The notes below the pieces were generated by a model. That model ran no database searches, was not told the DNA's origin, and saw nothing but the letters and a program-made list of their open reading frames with translations. Below, piece after piece: positions 1 to 8,585 of a stretch of 64,000 nt of DNA. The stretch's first letter is position 1; every line of letters starts with the position of its first letter. A program made the translations under genes and the position numbers. Source of the stretch: Acidithiobacillus sp. HP-2 (lineage in GTDB: Bacteria > Pseudomonadota > Gammaproteobacteria > Acidithiobacillales > Acidithiobacillaceae); contig NZ_JACKZA010000001.1 of assembly GCF_015100155.1 (NCBI RefSeq), forward strand, positions 186,001 to 250,000. Reading direction: 5' to 3'.

Positions 1-342
<342 letters not shown>

Positions 343-392
343 TTATCTATCCATCCTGGATGGTTGTATCAAATTTAAAACGATCACCGATC

Positions 393-420
393 AATACGGC
401 ACGGTGCCGATAAAACTTTA
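393..420 (-). promoter_or_regulatory. Sigma-28 (FliA) promoter reading toward the cheB remnant
   Basis: On the minus strand, TAAAGTTT (413-420) is followed after 12 bases by GCCGTATT (393-400). The -35 is a perfect match to the FliA consensus. The 12-base spacer is the same as in four other candidates in this window. The rest of the 267-545 gap holds a CGGCAC/GTGCCG inverted repeat (398-410) overlapping this element and no further gene. Confidence 0.65.
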
Positions 421-545
421 GGGGGAGCTAATACGGCTTGTGCTGCTTTCTGGATTGCCCCATGCTCATTCAAAAAAAGGTTGGAAGATTCCAGGGAAAT
501 GACTAATTGTTGTACCATCCATGTGCGAAGGATTGCGGTAACCAA

Positions 546-1802
546 ATGAGCCAAAACTCCCAAAACTCGCTTCCCCCTGAAGACGATCAAGAACTGGTGG
601 CGCGGCAGGCCATACTCGGTCGCCAGGATGAGATCATCGGCTATGAGCTTTTTGCGCGTAACGAAAGCAGCGGACCGCTGGAAGACCCCTTTCTTTGCTC
701 GGCACGGGTTTTGATAAAAACATTCAGTGTCTACAATCTTGAAAGCCTGCTGGGCGGGAAACCTGCCTTCATCAATTTTACCAATAGTAACTTTGATGAG
801 AAAAGCCTGGAGTTGTTTCCTGCTCGTCAGGTGATTCCTGAGTTCACCATTACCGAAGCACCCAGTCGGGAATTCCTCGGGCATCTCCTTCATCTGCAGA
901 AATTGGGTTTTCGTCTGGCCCTGGACCGCTTCGAAGCCTCACCCTGGCACCTGGCATTACTCAAAATTGTTGACTTCATCAAGATCGACTGTTTTAGCAA
1001 CGCACCAGAACAATGGGAAGTCCGGGTCAGGCAAATTAAAAACTGCAAGCTTCCCCGACAACCGGCAATAGTTGCCACGCGCGTTGAAACCGCCCTTTTG
1101 GCGCGTCGCTGCTTCGAGGCGGGCGTCGATTACACTCAAGGCTTCTACTATATGGAGCCCGAAGTCGTCAAAGGGAAAGCCCTGACCTCCAATCAACATA
1201 CCATTTTCGACCTGCTCAATTTGCTACTCGAAGAAAACCCTGTCTGTGATATTGAAGAAGCCTTCCACCGTGATCCGGGTCTTTCCTATCAGCTTTTACG
1301 CTATTTGAATTCTGCTGGAATGACTCGTGGTCAGGAAATAGAGAGTATCCGCCAAGCTCTTATTTTACTTGGTCGACAACCCTTGCAACGCTGGCTGACT
1401 TTGCTGTTGTTTGCCAGCAAGGGTACTCAAAAATCATCTGTTCTCGTTATGGCTACAACCCGCGCCAAATTTGCAGAAATTCTCAGAGAAAAATCTCCAG
1501 TCCTGGATGATCAGCCAGCTGCCCTTCATCGTAGCTTTCTCGCTGGCATGTTGTCTCTTCTGGATGTTTATTTAAAGCAGCCATTAGCCGATCTTTTGAG
1601 TGAACTGAAAATTTCAGATGAAATGCGCAAGGCTCTCATTAACCATGAAGGCGAGGACGGCGCAATACTGACGCTTATTGAAGCGGCAGAACATGGAGAT
1701 CTGGCCATAGTTAAAAAAATTGGTCAAACCCTGGCGTTAACGCTTGCCGAAATCACGGCTGCATCACTGGAATCGATGAACTGGTCTTCCAGTTTAAAAT
1801 AA
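546..1802 (+). CDS. EAL-HDOD signalling protein (YuxH-like), EAL probably degenerate
   Basis: This 418-residue protein has an N-terminal EAL-like domain (about residues 15-200) and a C-terminal HDOD domain (about 205-400), the arrangement of the YuxH family. The EAL signature is reduced: YELFAR replaces the catalytic E-A/V-L context, and LDRFEA stands where active enzymes have the DDFG loop, although FIKID and a TQGF segment survive. I therefore expect c-di-GMP binding or scaffolding, not hydrolysis. I chose ATG 546, with GAAGGA 12-18 bases upstream, over the TTG at 507. A second HDOD gene follows within about 40 bases, suggesting co-transcription. No clear promoter was seen. Confidence 0.8.
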   Translation: MSQNSQNSLPPEDDQELVARQAILGRQDEIIGYELFARNESSGPLEDPFLCSARVLIKTFSVYNLESLLGGKPAFINFTNSNFDEKSLELFPARQVIPEFTITEAPSREFLGHLLHLQKLGFRLALDRFEASPWHLALLKIVDFIKIDCFSNAPEQWEVRVRQIKNCKLPRQPAIVATRVETALLARRCFEAGVDYTQGFYYMEPEVVKGKALTSNQHTIFDLLNLLLEENPVCDIEEAFHRDPGLSYQLLRYLNSAGMTRGQEIESIRQALILLGRQPLQRWLTLLLFASKGTQKSSVLVMATTRAKFAEILREKSPVLDDQPAALHRSFLAGMLSLLDVYLKQPLADLLSELKISDEMRKALINHEGEDGAILTLIEAAEHGDLAIVKKIGQTLALTLAEITAASLESMNWSSSLK

Positions 1803-1844
1803 TTACATTATATAGAATTGATCAATAGAAGGATGCTTACAATC

Positions 1845-2987
1845 ATGCTCATTGAAGCTTTTTTACCTCAGCTAGATAAAGGCAATTGTCCTTCTCCATC
1901 GCAAAGTACATTAGCGCTCATGCAGTTGTTGCAAAAGGAAGATGCAAGCCTGGACGAAGCTGCGCGCCTCATTCGTCTTGATCCGATTTTGGTAGCGAAA
2001 ACTATCAAGCTCGCCAATTCTCCCATATATCGCCCTACGCGTCCGATTGTATCTTTGGATGAAGCCTTGATGCGAATAGGTCTGCAAGTAGTAGTTCGCA
2101 TGGCACTGGGCCTTGCCTTAATCAATGGAAAGCTTTCTTTCGCTCCTGATTTTGATTTGTATCGTTTCTGGTCAGCCAGCTTATTACGGGCAATTGCTAT
2201 GCAGGCCCTGGCGAAAGAAATGGGAAGCTGGCCCGCCGGAGAGATTTTTATTTTTGGTTTATTAAGTGAAATCGGCAGCCTGATGATGGTTTGTACAGCT
2301 CCAGAAAAAAGCACTATATTCAGTAATGAAGACTTAAGTTTTGCCGAACAGAAAATTCTGGAAAAAAATGAATTCGGATTTAGTCGTCACGATTTAACCG
2401 CCGCCCTGATGCGGCAGTGGCGACTCCCGGAAACCATGGTTATGGCCATTGAAAGCTGCAATTCTGGTACTGATTTCGACCTTGAGCACGCATCCAATAG
2501 TGCGCCAGATCGGCTACATACGCTTATTCGTATTCTCGGTGCCGGACGTAGTATCACTGAATGGGCCATGTCCCCAGCGTCTGATCGTAGCCTGGAAATC
2601 CTGCAGGAAAACATCAAAAGCTGGTGGATGAATACGCCGCACTTTGTAGCTATGATTCACCATGTACTCTCTGAGTGGGCAGATATCGCCGAAATTTTTG
2701 AATTACCGCAATATCCCCCAGGACTTGATAATCTGGAATCAATTCGTAATACATTAATGCGATCACAAGATGATCAAGAAGATATTCGCAACAAGCCACT
2801 GCTTCTGGTGGATGACCAAACCGGAGATCGGGCGTTGTTACAACGCACCCTGGAGCCTGCCGGTTATCAAACTCTGCAGGCATTTTCTGCAGACGAAGCA
2901 TTCACCATTATATATAAAAATGCTCTACGGATTATTCTTGCTGACCAGGCCTTACTTGTAGCGAAACGAAATGATCGAAGAAAATAG
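1845..2987 (+). CDS. HDOD protein with truncated C-terminal receiver domain
   Basis: An HDOD domain occupies roughly residues 10-240 (LIRLDPILVAKTIKLANSP is the typical first helix pair). It is followed by a receiver start, LLLVDDQTGDRALL, that runs only as far as the presumptive phosphoacceptor strand IILADQAL before ending in an unrelated VAKRNDRRK tail at TAG 2985-2987. The helix 4/beta 5 half with the conserved Lys is missing, so the receiver cannot be complete. A transposon resolvase fragment starts 11 bases downstream, so the truncation looks like a breakpoint of that rearrangement. The start is ATG 1845 with AGAAGG upstream; ATG 1833 and TTG 1818 are alternatives. Confidence 0.7.
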   Translation: MLIEAFLPQLDKGNCPSPSQSTLALMQLLQKEDASLDEAARLIRLDPILVAKTIKLANSPIYRPTRPIVSLDEALMRIGLQVVVRMALGLALINGKLSFAPDFDLYRFWSASLLRAIAMQALAKEMGSWPAGEIFIFGLLSEIGSLMMVCTAPEKSTIFSNEDLSFAEQKILEKNEFGFSRHDLTAALMRQWRLPETMVMAIESCNSGTDFDLEHASNSAPDRLHTLIRILGAGRSITEWAMSPASDRSLEILQENIKSWWMNTPHFVAMIHHVLSEWADIAEIFELPQYPPGLDNLESIRNTLMRSQDDQEDIRNKPLLLVDDQTGDRALLQRTLEPAGYQTLQAFSADEAFTIIYKNALRIILADQALLVAKRNDRRK

Positions 2988-2998
2988 GCGGCCCGGAA

Positions 2999-3160
2999 GT
3001 GTTGCTGGAAGTTAAACATCTTACAGGCGTCCTGATTCGTGCGAACCAGATATTTACCGACAAGATATCCGGCAGTCACGTGAACCGCGAAGGCCTCCAG
3101 ATGCTACGGCTCAAGGTAGAGGAAGGTGATGCCATCCTGATGCGGCAGATCCACCGATGA
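2999..3160 (+). pseudogene. tnpR: Tn3-family resolvase (serine recombinase) fragment
   Basis: The plus frame from 2999 reads GVLIRANQIFTDKISGSH, then NREGLQMLRLKVEEGDAIL, then a stop at 3158-3160. This matches the segment of TnpR resolvases between the N-terminal strand and the conserved LDRLGRD motif (family pattern: IFTDKxSGS, REGLxxLRxKVEEGDxIL). The catalytic Ser segment (YARVS) and everything from LDRLGRD onward are absent. It is a dead fragment of a mobile element. Its right edge lies inside the 3' end of motB on the other strand, and its left edge follows the truncated receiver gene. No terminal repeats or res site are recognisable. Confidence 0.75.
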
Positions 3161-4064
3161 CTTGTTGAGCCGCACTGGTATTATTCACACTTTTTTCCAT
3201 CTTCTGGTTATTAACAATCCGTAATGCTGCTTTTTGACTTAATACCACAATGCTTACTCGTCTATTCAAGGGAGAGTCCGGCTCTTTTGGTACGTACAAC
3301 ACCGCCGATCCCATGCCGACTACTCTCAGTATTTTACTCTCATCCAGACCATTCTGGACCAGCACCTGACGAACAGCATTAGCACGTCCCGCCGACAGAT
3401 TGAAATTACTGTAACCTTTGCCACCATTCGCATAACGTACGGCATCCGTATGCCCAGTAATGCTGATTTGATTGGGTAATTGATTCAATGTTGGTGCAAT
3501 GGCCTTGAAAATCGTCTGGGCATACGGCTCCAGGACAGTACTTCCATTTGGAAACATGGAACGTTTGGCACTATCGACCACCTGAATTCGCAAGCCTTCC
3601 GGAGTAATATTGATCAGCAACTGATGACGAAAAGCGGCCAGCGCAGGGTTGCCAGCAATTTGAGCTTCCAAAGCTTTTTTCAAATGCTCCAGGTTTTGGT
3701 GGTCCACCGCTTCTTCAGCTGTAATGATTTCCGGATTACTGGCAAGATTTTGCCGCTTTTCGCCGCGCTGAATTTCTCCAACAGTTTTCGTCAAATTTTT
3801 GCCGCCACCAGGCAAAATGGAATTGGAAGAACCACTACCGGGGCCACCCATCAAAGAAACCCTCTCAGGATTTTTAAACCACTGGGAAATACCCTGTAAC
3901 TGCGCTTTGGTCGTGGAACCCAGCAACCACATCAGCAAAAAGAAAGCCATCATGGCGGTAATAAAATCAGCATAAGCAATTTTCCAGGCACCGCCGTGTC
4001 CTCCACCACCTCCTTTCTTGATGCGTTTTATGACAATAGGCTTATTTTTTCCCTCTTCAGCCAT
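3111..4064 (-). CDS. motB: Flagellar stator protein MotB with a transposon-derived tail
   Basis: MotB pairs with MotA as a proton-driven stator and anchors it to peptidoglycan. Seen here are a basic, glycine-rich N-terminus, the single membrane helix beginning AYADFITAMMAFFLLMWLL with the proton-carrying Asp near residue 33, a plug/linker, and an OmpA-like peptidoglycan-binding domain (ITGHTDAV, then NFNLSAGRANAVRQVL, up to NRRVSIVVL). The last 16 or so residues (after SAAQQ) are read antisense through the resolvase fragment (3111-3160), so the native C-terminus was replaced. The OmpA domain is complete, so function should persist. It follows motA by 6 bases in the fliS-like/fliL/motA/motB operon. 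Confidence 0.95.
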   Translation of the reverse strand: MAEEGKNKPIVIKRIKKGGGGGHGGAWKIAYADFITAMMAFFLLMWLLGSTTKAQLQGISQWFKNPERVSLMGGPGSGSSNSILPGGGKNLTKTVGEIQRGEKRQNLASNPEIITAEEAVDHQNLEHLKKALEAQIAGNPALAAFRHQLLINITPEGLRIQVVDSAKRSMFPNGSTVLEPYAQTIFKAIAPTLNQLPNQISITGHTDAVRYANGGKGYSNFNLSAGRANAVRQVLVQNGLDESKILRVVGMGSAVLYVPKEPDSPLNRRVSIVVLSQKAALRIVNNQKMEKSVNNTSAAQQVIGGSAASGWHHLPLP

Positions 4065-4070
4065 GACGTG

Positions 4071-4931
4071 TCATTTCCCCTTGAGCTCCCGCAAATGATT
4101 GTCCAACTCTTGAAAACTTGGACGTTCTGTCGAATATAAAACCTTACGACCAAACTCCACGGCTACCTGGGGAGGATAAGCATTCATAGTTGCCAGTAAC
4201 GCCACCTTGATACATTCAAAAATTTTACCCCCCTCAGCTGCCCGATCTTCAAGTCGCGAAGCCAAAGGCGACAAAACTGCATAACCCAGAAGAATACCCA
4301 GAAAAGTACCTACCAAGGCTGCTGCAATCAACTCACCCAGAACGGAAGGCGGCTTGTCTACGGAACCCATGGTATTTACCACGCCCATTACCGCAGCAAC
4401 AATACCAAAAGCTGGCATTCCGTCTGCAGTACGAACCAGGGCATGAATAGGAATTTCCATCTCACGATGATGGGTATCAATATCCACATCCATAAGATTT
4501 TCCATTTCGAATGCGCCAAGATTTCCGCCAATCATCAGGCGTAAGTAGTCGGTCAAGAACTCCATTACATGATGATCCGCAACAATACGCGGATATTTTT
4601 TGAATAATTCACTGGCCGCTGGATCATCAACATCGCCCTCAATAGACATGAGCCCACCCTGGCGAATCTTACTAAAAAGTTCATTGAGCAAACTGAGTAG
4701 TTCCATATAAATGGCTTTGTTGTACTTTGATCCCTTGAAGGCTAGCGGAAGAGATTTGATGACAGCCTTGAAAGTACGGGGAAAAGTCGCCGCAAAAAAG
4801 GCTCCAAAAGCACCGCCGCCAATCATGAGAAGTTCATAAGGCTGGATCAGCGCAGTGATGGCACCGCCTTCCAGCATGAAACCACCAAAAATGGCACCCA
4901 GTGCAATCACATAGCCAATAATCAGAAACAT
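4071..4931 (-). CDS. motA: Flagellar stator protein MotA
   Basis: This 286-residue inner-membrane protein forms the ion channel of the MotAB stator with MotB, the next gene. It has the four expected hydrophobic segments (starting FLIIGYVIALGAIFGGF, then around YELLMIGGGAFGAFFAA, and the pair GIVAAVMGVVNTM and LIAAALVGTFLGILLGYAVL) and a large cytoplasmic loop after the second helix. The loop contains the charged stretch that contacts FliG. The Pro between helices 3 and 4 (DGMPAFG) is present. Its length is normal for proton-type MotA. A second, shorter MotA homologue (motC) lies at 8731-9474. Confidence 0.96.
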   Translation of the reverse strand: MFLIIGYVIALGAIFGGFMLEGGAITALIQPYELLMIGGGAFGAFFAATFPRTFKAVIKSLPLAFKGSKYNKAIYMELLSLLNELFSKIRQGGLMSIEGDVDDPAASELFKKYPRIVADHHVMEFLTDYLRLMIGGNLGAFEMENLMDVDIDTHHREMEIPIHALVRTADGMPAFGIVAAVMGVVNTMGSVDKPPSVLGELIAAALVGTFLGILLGYAVLSPLASRLEDRAAEGGKIFECIKVALLATMNAYPPQVAVEFGRKVLYSTERPSFQELDNHLRELKGK

Positions 4932-4944
4932 GCGTTAAATCCCA

Positions 4945-5454
4945 CTATTGAACAACAAAACTGGCAAAATAAACGGCCGCTATGGGAGGATTCTTTTCTG
5001 GTACCGGTTTAGCCAGAGCGCCGCCATCTGTTTCCAGCACTTTATTAACCTGCTCTCTAATTTTTTGCAGGAGTTGATCACGCATCGCTGGCTGGCTGAC
5101 CGTATCGGCATTCTGGGCACTTAATAACAGTAAAATGCCATTACGGATTTCAGGCATATACGATTTGACCGAGGCTTCTACCGAAGGCTCATAAGTTTTC
5201 AGCTGAATCTGAACCTGTATGTAGTGCGTATTGCCATCTGCACTTTGTAAATTGGTTACCAGGGAGCCAAGGTCAATGAACTTGGTGTTCTGGAGTTTTT
5301 GTTGAGCCTGTTGTTGGGCGATTTGTGCAGGGGTGGGAGCGGAAGTGGATCGCATCATGAACCACCAGACAGCAGCACCACCAACAATCACCAGCAACAC
5401 AATGACTGCAATCAACATTATAATCAGTTTACTTTTTCCTGCTTTTTCTGCCAT
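4945..5454 (-). CDS. fliL: Flagellar basal-body-associated protein FliL
   Basis: FliL surrounds the stator at the inner membrane and supports torque. The 169-residue protein has a short basic N-terminus, one membrane helix (about residues 10-34), a Gln-rich linker and a periplasmic FliL domain ending in the typical AAVYFASFVVQ. In many relatives fliL precedes fliM; here that position is occupied by fliK followed directly by fliM, and fliL has moved to the motAB operon. The move makes functional sense, because FliL acts with the stators. It should be expressed late, from the sigma-28 promoter at 5958-5985. Confidence 0.93.
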   Translation of the reverse strand: MAEKAGKSKLIIMLIAVIVLLVIVGGAAVWWFMMRSTSAPTPAQIAQQQAQQKLQNTKFIDLGSLVTNLQSADGNTHYIQVQIQLKTYEPSVEASVKSYMPEIRNGILLLLSAQNADTVSQPAMRDQLLQKIREQVNKVLETDGGALAKPVPEKNPPIAAVYFASFVVQ

Positions 5455-5493
5455 GGCATCCTTGCCTATATCTATTTCTCAATAATGTAGAAT

Positions 5494-5928
5494 TTACCCA
5501 GCAAGCATATCATCAAAGTCTATTAACCTGGAAAAACGGACATCTTCATCTCTCTGTTCTCCGTGTACAATAGACCACTCCAGTCGCAAATCCTCAATGA
5601 TCGGCTCGCAAGCGTAAAGCGACTCCAGATCATTGAACATATTACAGTGGGCCAATTTGAGAAGCAGGTAACGATACAATCGGTCCAGGCGCACAATCAC
5701 TGCTTTTTGTATTTCTTCTCCTAAATGCAGAAGCAGATGTTGTACGAGTTGTTCGGCGCGTTCTACTGCCACACGTTTGGCCACATAATCACGGTGATCG
5801 AGGGCGTTCTTGATGCGCAGCAAATAGGCTACAACGCCCTCCAGACCAAGCTGCATCAGTGAAAAATCTGTTTCCTGAATTGAATCCAGAGTCTGGTCAC
5901 GCGCAGATCGCTTTGATGTATGGTGCAT
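5494..5928 (-). CDS. FliS-like export chaperone paralogue
   Basis: This 144-residue helical protein aligns with the fliS product encoded at 30768-31148: LMQLGLEGVVAYLLRIKNAL corresponds to LVLLGLEGVLEYIRRARLAI, and the RLDRLYRYLLLKLAHCNMF segment to SLYRFLLNQLAQANIF. FliS binds the flagellin C-terminus before export. This copy has a longer C-terminus (ending RLIDFDDMLAG) and heads an operon with fliL-motA-motB. It might serve the second flagellin, or the export or stator system. The start at 5928 is set by GGGAG six bases upstream, not the longer frame. The homology is confident; the partner is unknown. Confidence 0.7.
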   Translation of the reverse strand: MHHTSKRSARDQTLDSIQETDFSLMQLGLEGVVAYLLRIKNALDHRDYVAKRVAVERAEQLVQHLLLHLGEEIQKAVIVRLDRLYRYLLLKLAHCNMFNDLESLYACEPIIEDLRLEWSIVHGEQRDEDVRFSRLIDFDDMLAG

Positions 5929-5957
5929 AATGAATCTCCCACCCCGTAATAAACAGG

Positions 5958-5985
5958 ATAACGGCACATCTCAGGAAAAACTTAA
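5958..5985 (-). promoter_or_regulatory. Sigma-28 promoter of the fliS-like/fliL/motA/motB operon
   Basis: TTAAGTTT (5978-5985), 12 bases, then GCCGTTAT (5958-5965), about 30 bases before the start codon at 5928. It lies back to back with the sigma-54 element at 6029-6044 of the divergent GGDEF gene. Confidence 0.75.
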
Positions 5986-6028
5986 GGATGCATTTCCAAC
6001 AAAGACTTGAGCCGGAAAAATCGAAAAA

Positions 6029-6044
6029 TGGCATGGCTTTTGCT
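6029..6044 (+). promoter_or_regulatory. Sigma-54 promoter of the first GGDEF gene
   Basis: TGGCATGGCTTTTGCT has the GG and GC dinucleotides at the obligatory 10-base separation and a perfect TTGCT -12 half (consensus TGGCACG-N4-TTGCW). It is 27 bases upstream of the ATG at 6071. It implies activation by an enhancer-binding protein such as FleQ or FleR. Confidence 0.8.
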
Positions 6045-6070
6045 CTTAAAATCTCAAACGGAGGTGAGCC

Positions 6071-6952
6071 ATGACTTCACGATCACAAACTGAAACATAC
6101 GCGCATCAAAATAGTGCTTCTCAAGTTGACAGCAGCCCCTATCTGGCTGATCTCGTCAATTTTTATGAGGCATGGAAATCATTCTGGCAACTTTGGCTAC
6201 GCGAGCACATGCAAGGACGCCCATTACCTCGAAAAGCTGAGCAGGGCGTACTGCAATCCCTACATACACCGGAATCGCGGGTCCCGGAAGGACGTCGTGT
6301 GTTTTGGCAGGGTCTGCAGAAAAGCTATCACAACATCCTGCAAAAACTGCAAGATCACAATTTCAATCAGGAACCTGCCAGTGATTTATTTGCGGTGATG
6401 AATGCCGCCGAGGACCTTGAGCGCCAATGTTTTGACGAAATTGTGGCATTCAGTAGAAATTTGGGGGAGGTGGATCCACTCACTGGCCTGCTTAATCGTC
6501 GCCGTATGGAGGATGACATCTGTCGCGAACAGGCCTTGGTTGACCGTGGTGCTCATGCATTTATTGCCATGCTCGATGTTGATCATTTCAAGGTATTAAA
6601 TGATCGCTTTGGACATGTGAACGGCGACCTTGTCCTGAAGGAGCTTTCCCGACGTTTGCACTCTGCATTGCGCCCGTACGATGGATTATATCGCTACGGT
6701 GGCGAAGAGTTTTTGGCTATATTTCCGCAAATGCATAAAAGTTGCGCTCTGCTTACTGCCCAACGACTTTGTCAAAAAATCGCCTCTGCCTCCTTTCCGC
6801 TGGAAAAACACGCCCCTGTTCAGGTGACCATTTCCATTGGAATAACACCCTTGCTGCCTAATGTGCCATCCCATGAACGGGTTGTTATTGCCGATGCAGC
6901 ACTGTATCAGGCCAAACATGAAGGTCGAAACCAGGCTCGCCTGCTGCCTTGA
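6071..6952 (+). CDS. Diguanylate cyclase (GGDEF) in the flagellar regulon
   Basis: This 293-residue soluble protein makes c-di-GMP from two GTP. The helical N-terminal region (about 1-135) is of unrecognised type. The GGDEF domain runs from VDPLTGLLNRRRM to the end, with the DVDHFKVLND metal/nucleotide segment and an intact YGGEEF active site. The feedback inhibition site RPYD lies five residues before GGEEF, so product inhibition is expected. GGAGGTGAGCC before ATG 6071 is a strong ribosome site. A sigma-54 promoter directly upstream ties it to flagellar class II expression, so it may tune the PilZ proteins in this locus. Confidence 0.93.
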   Translation: MTSRSQTETYAHQNSASQVDSSPYLADLVNFYEAWKSFWQLWLREHMQGRPLPRKAEQGVLQSLHTPESRVPEGRRVFWQGLQKSYHNILQKLQDHNFNQEPASDLFAVMNAAEDLERQCFDEIVAFSRNLGEVDPLTGLLNRRRMEDDICREQALVDRGAHAFIAMLDVDHFKVLNDRFGHVNGDLVLKELSRRLHSALRPYDGLYRYGGEEFLAIFPQMHKSCALLTAQRLCQKIASASFPLEKHAPVQVTISIGITPLLPNVPSHERVVIADAALYQAKHEGRNQARLLP

Positions 6953-7022
6953 CCTTTCCTTTTTTCCACCAAGTCATTACGATAGCTTTTGAGCGTAGCA
7001 AGAATCCAAAGGCATTATCAGC

Positions 7023-8585
7023 ATGACCCACAAAACTCCCTCAGAAATTGCGCGGGAAGCCTTTACCCGCCTTATGGAGCTTGGTTTATCACCGACCCCC
7101 GAAAATTATACGCAGTGCTATCATGAAATTTCAGGAGCCCATAGCACCCCCGAAATGAATTGGCAAGATCTTATGCGACGCTTCTCTACGGAATGGGAAA
7201 GATCTCAATCGGGTTTATCGCATCTTCAAAAAATACTGGCTAAAAACCAGCTTCTGGAAGAAAAAAATAACAGCACTCTGGCCATAAAACTGGATCAACT
7301 TCTCCAAAAATGGGAAAAACTCTCCACACGACAGGTAAAGATCAGCCCCAAAGAAATTAATGAAAATGCTTCTGAAGATGTAAATTGTGAGATCTGGCAG
7401 AAGTTATTCAGGACGGTTATCCGGCATTCCATACGAGACCATGACCAGTCTAGCACCTTTCTTCTGGAGCAACTGGATGGACTTCTTAAGAAAAACGAAA
7501 TTCAACCGGATGCACTGTTTCCTTTAGCCAGAGACCTTTTACATCACCAGCAGGAGCTGGACGAAAAAGAAATAAAAATACGCAAGGGGTTACAGGAACT
7601 TTTGCAACTACTGCTGCGAAATGTTGCCGACCTGACTGAAAATGATGCGTTTTTGTCTGGACAAATGGATATTGTGCGGCAGGCCGTGCAAATTGCCGAT
7701 AATCACGAAGAGCTGGATTTGGCGATCAGCAGGGTGAAAGAAGTGATTTTTCAGCAAGGAAAGCTGAAATCTGAGGTCAGAGAAGCCCGCGAAGCCATTC
7801 GTGATCTCGTGAATCTGGTGCTGATATCTGTCGAAAGTATGGCCGGTGAAAACGGACGTAATCACCAGCAATTGGAGAGCCTGGCCAATGAACTGGATAG
7901 CGCAACAGATTGGGAGCAAATACGAAAAATTGTCAGTGAAGTCTTGAATACCAGCAAAAACATTACTAAACAATCCATTGAAGCAAGAAATACCTTGATC
8001 CAGGCAAAAAACCGTCTGAGCGCTGCTCAAGAAAAAATTCGTAAGCTGGAAGAAGAAATGGAATCTATCAGTCAGCTGGTTCATGTAGATCCTCTCACAG
8101 GAACATTAAATCGGCGGGGGCTGAGCGCCGCCTTTGCTCGCGAATCCGCCAGAGCCCAGCGACTCAAACAGCCGCTGACCGTCGCCATTGTCGACCTTGA
8201 CCATTTCAAACAGGTCAATGACCGGCATGGACACGATCTGGGTGACCAGGTGTTACAGGGAATGGCTAAAATTTTACAGGACACATTGCGAGCCAATGAC
8301 GTCATCACCCGTTACGGAGGTGAAGAATTTGTCATTTTGATGCCCGATACAACCCCAGAAAACGCATTGGATATTCTGGAGCGTGTGCAAACCCGACTGG
8401 GACGGCAGTTATTTCAGACTCAAGACCAGCCACTGAAAATCAGTTTTAGCGGAGGAATCAGCCTCTGGCAAAATTCCTGTAGTCAGGAACAAAGCATAGC
8501 TGCCGCCGACAAGACCATGTATCGTGCTAAAACAGATGGGCGCCAGCGCATTTATCTGGCCGATCAGGCAAACTCGTCCACTTGA
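7023..8585 (+). CDS. Diguanylate cyclase with long coiled-coil N-terminus
   Basis: A 520-residue protein beginning with a helical module (PSEIAREAFTRLMELGLSPT then YTQCYHEISG) that recurs at the N-terminus of many GGDEF proteins. It is followed by a long predicted coiled coil (about 180-350) and a C-terminal GGDEF domain (from VDPLTGTLNRRGL). The active site is GGEEF, with an RAND inhibitory site five residues before it, so it should be an active, feedback-regulated cyclase. No membrane segment was seen. It lies 70 bases after the first cyclase gene with no obvious promoter of its own between them, so it may be co-transcribed. Its 3' end overlaps the convergent 51-residue ORF. Confidence 0.92.
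   Translation: MTHKTPSEIAREAFTRLMELGLSPTPENYTQCYHEISGAHSTPEMNWQDLMRRFSTEWERSQSGLSHLQKILAKNQLLEEKNNSTLAIKLDQLLQKWEKLSTRQVKISPKEINENASEDVNCEIWQKLFRTVIRHSIRDHDQSSTFLLEQLDGLLKKNEIQPDALFPLARDLLHHQQELDEKEIKIRKGLQELLQLLLRNVADLTENDAFLSGQMDIVRQAVQIADNHEELDLAISRVKEVIFQQGKLKSEVREAREAIRDLVNLVLISVESMAGENGRNHQQLESLANELDSATDWEQIRKIVSEVLNTSKNITKQSIEARNTLIQAKNRLSAAQEKIRKLEEEMESISQLVHVDPLTGTLNRRGLSAAFARESARAQRLKQPLTVAIVDLDHFKQVNDRHGHDLGDQVLQGMAKILQDTLRANDVITRYGGEEFVILMPDTTPENALDILERVQTRLGRQLFQTQDQPLKISFSGGISLWQNSCSQEQSIAAADKTMYRAKTDGRQRIYLADQANSST

Noticed and set aside
406-413. GCCGATAA on the plus strand as a sigma-28 -10 for the EAL-HDOD gene
   Set aside because: No -35 at the right distance; it arises from the palindrome CGGCAC/GTGCCG that belongs to the minus-strand promoter.
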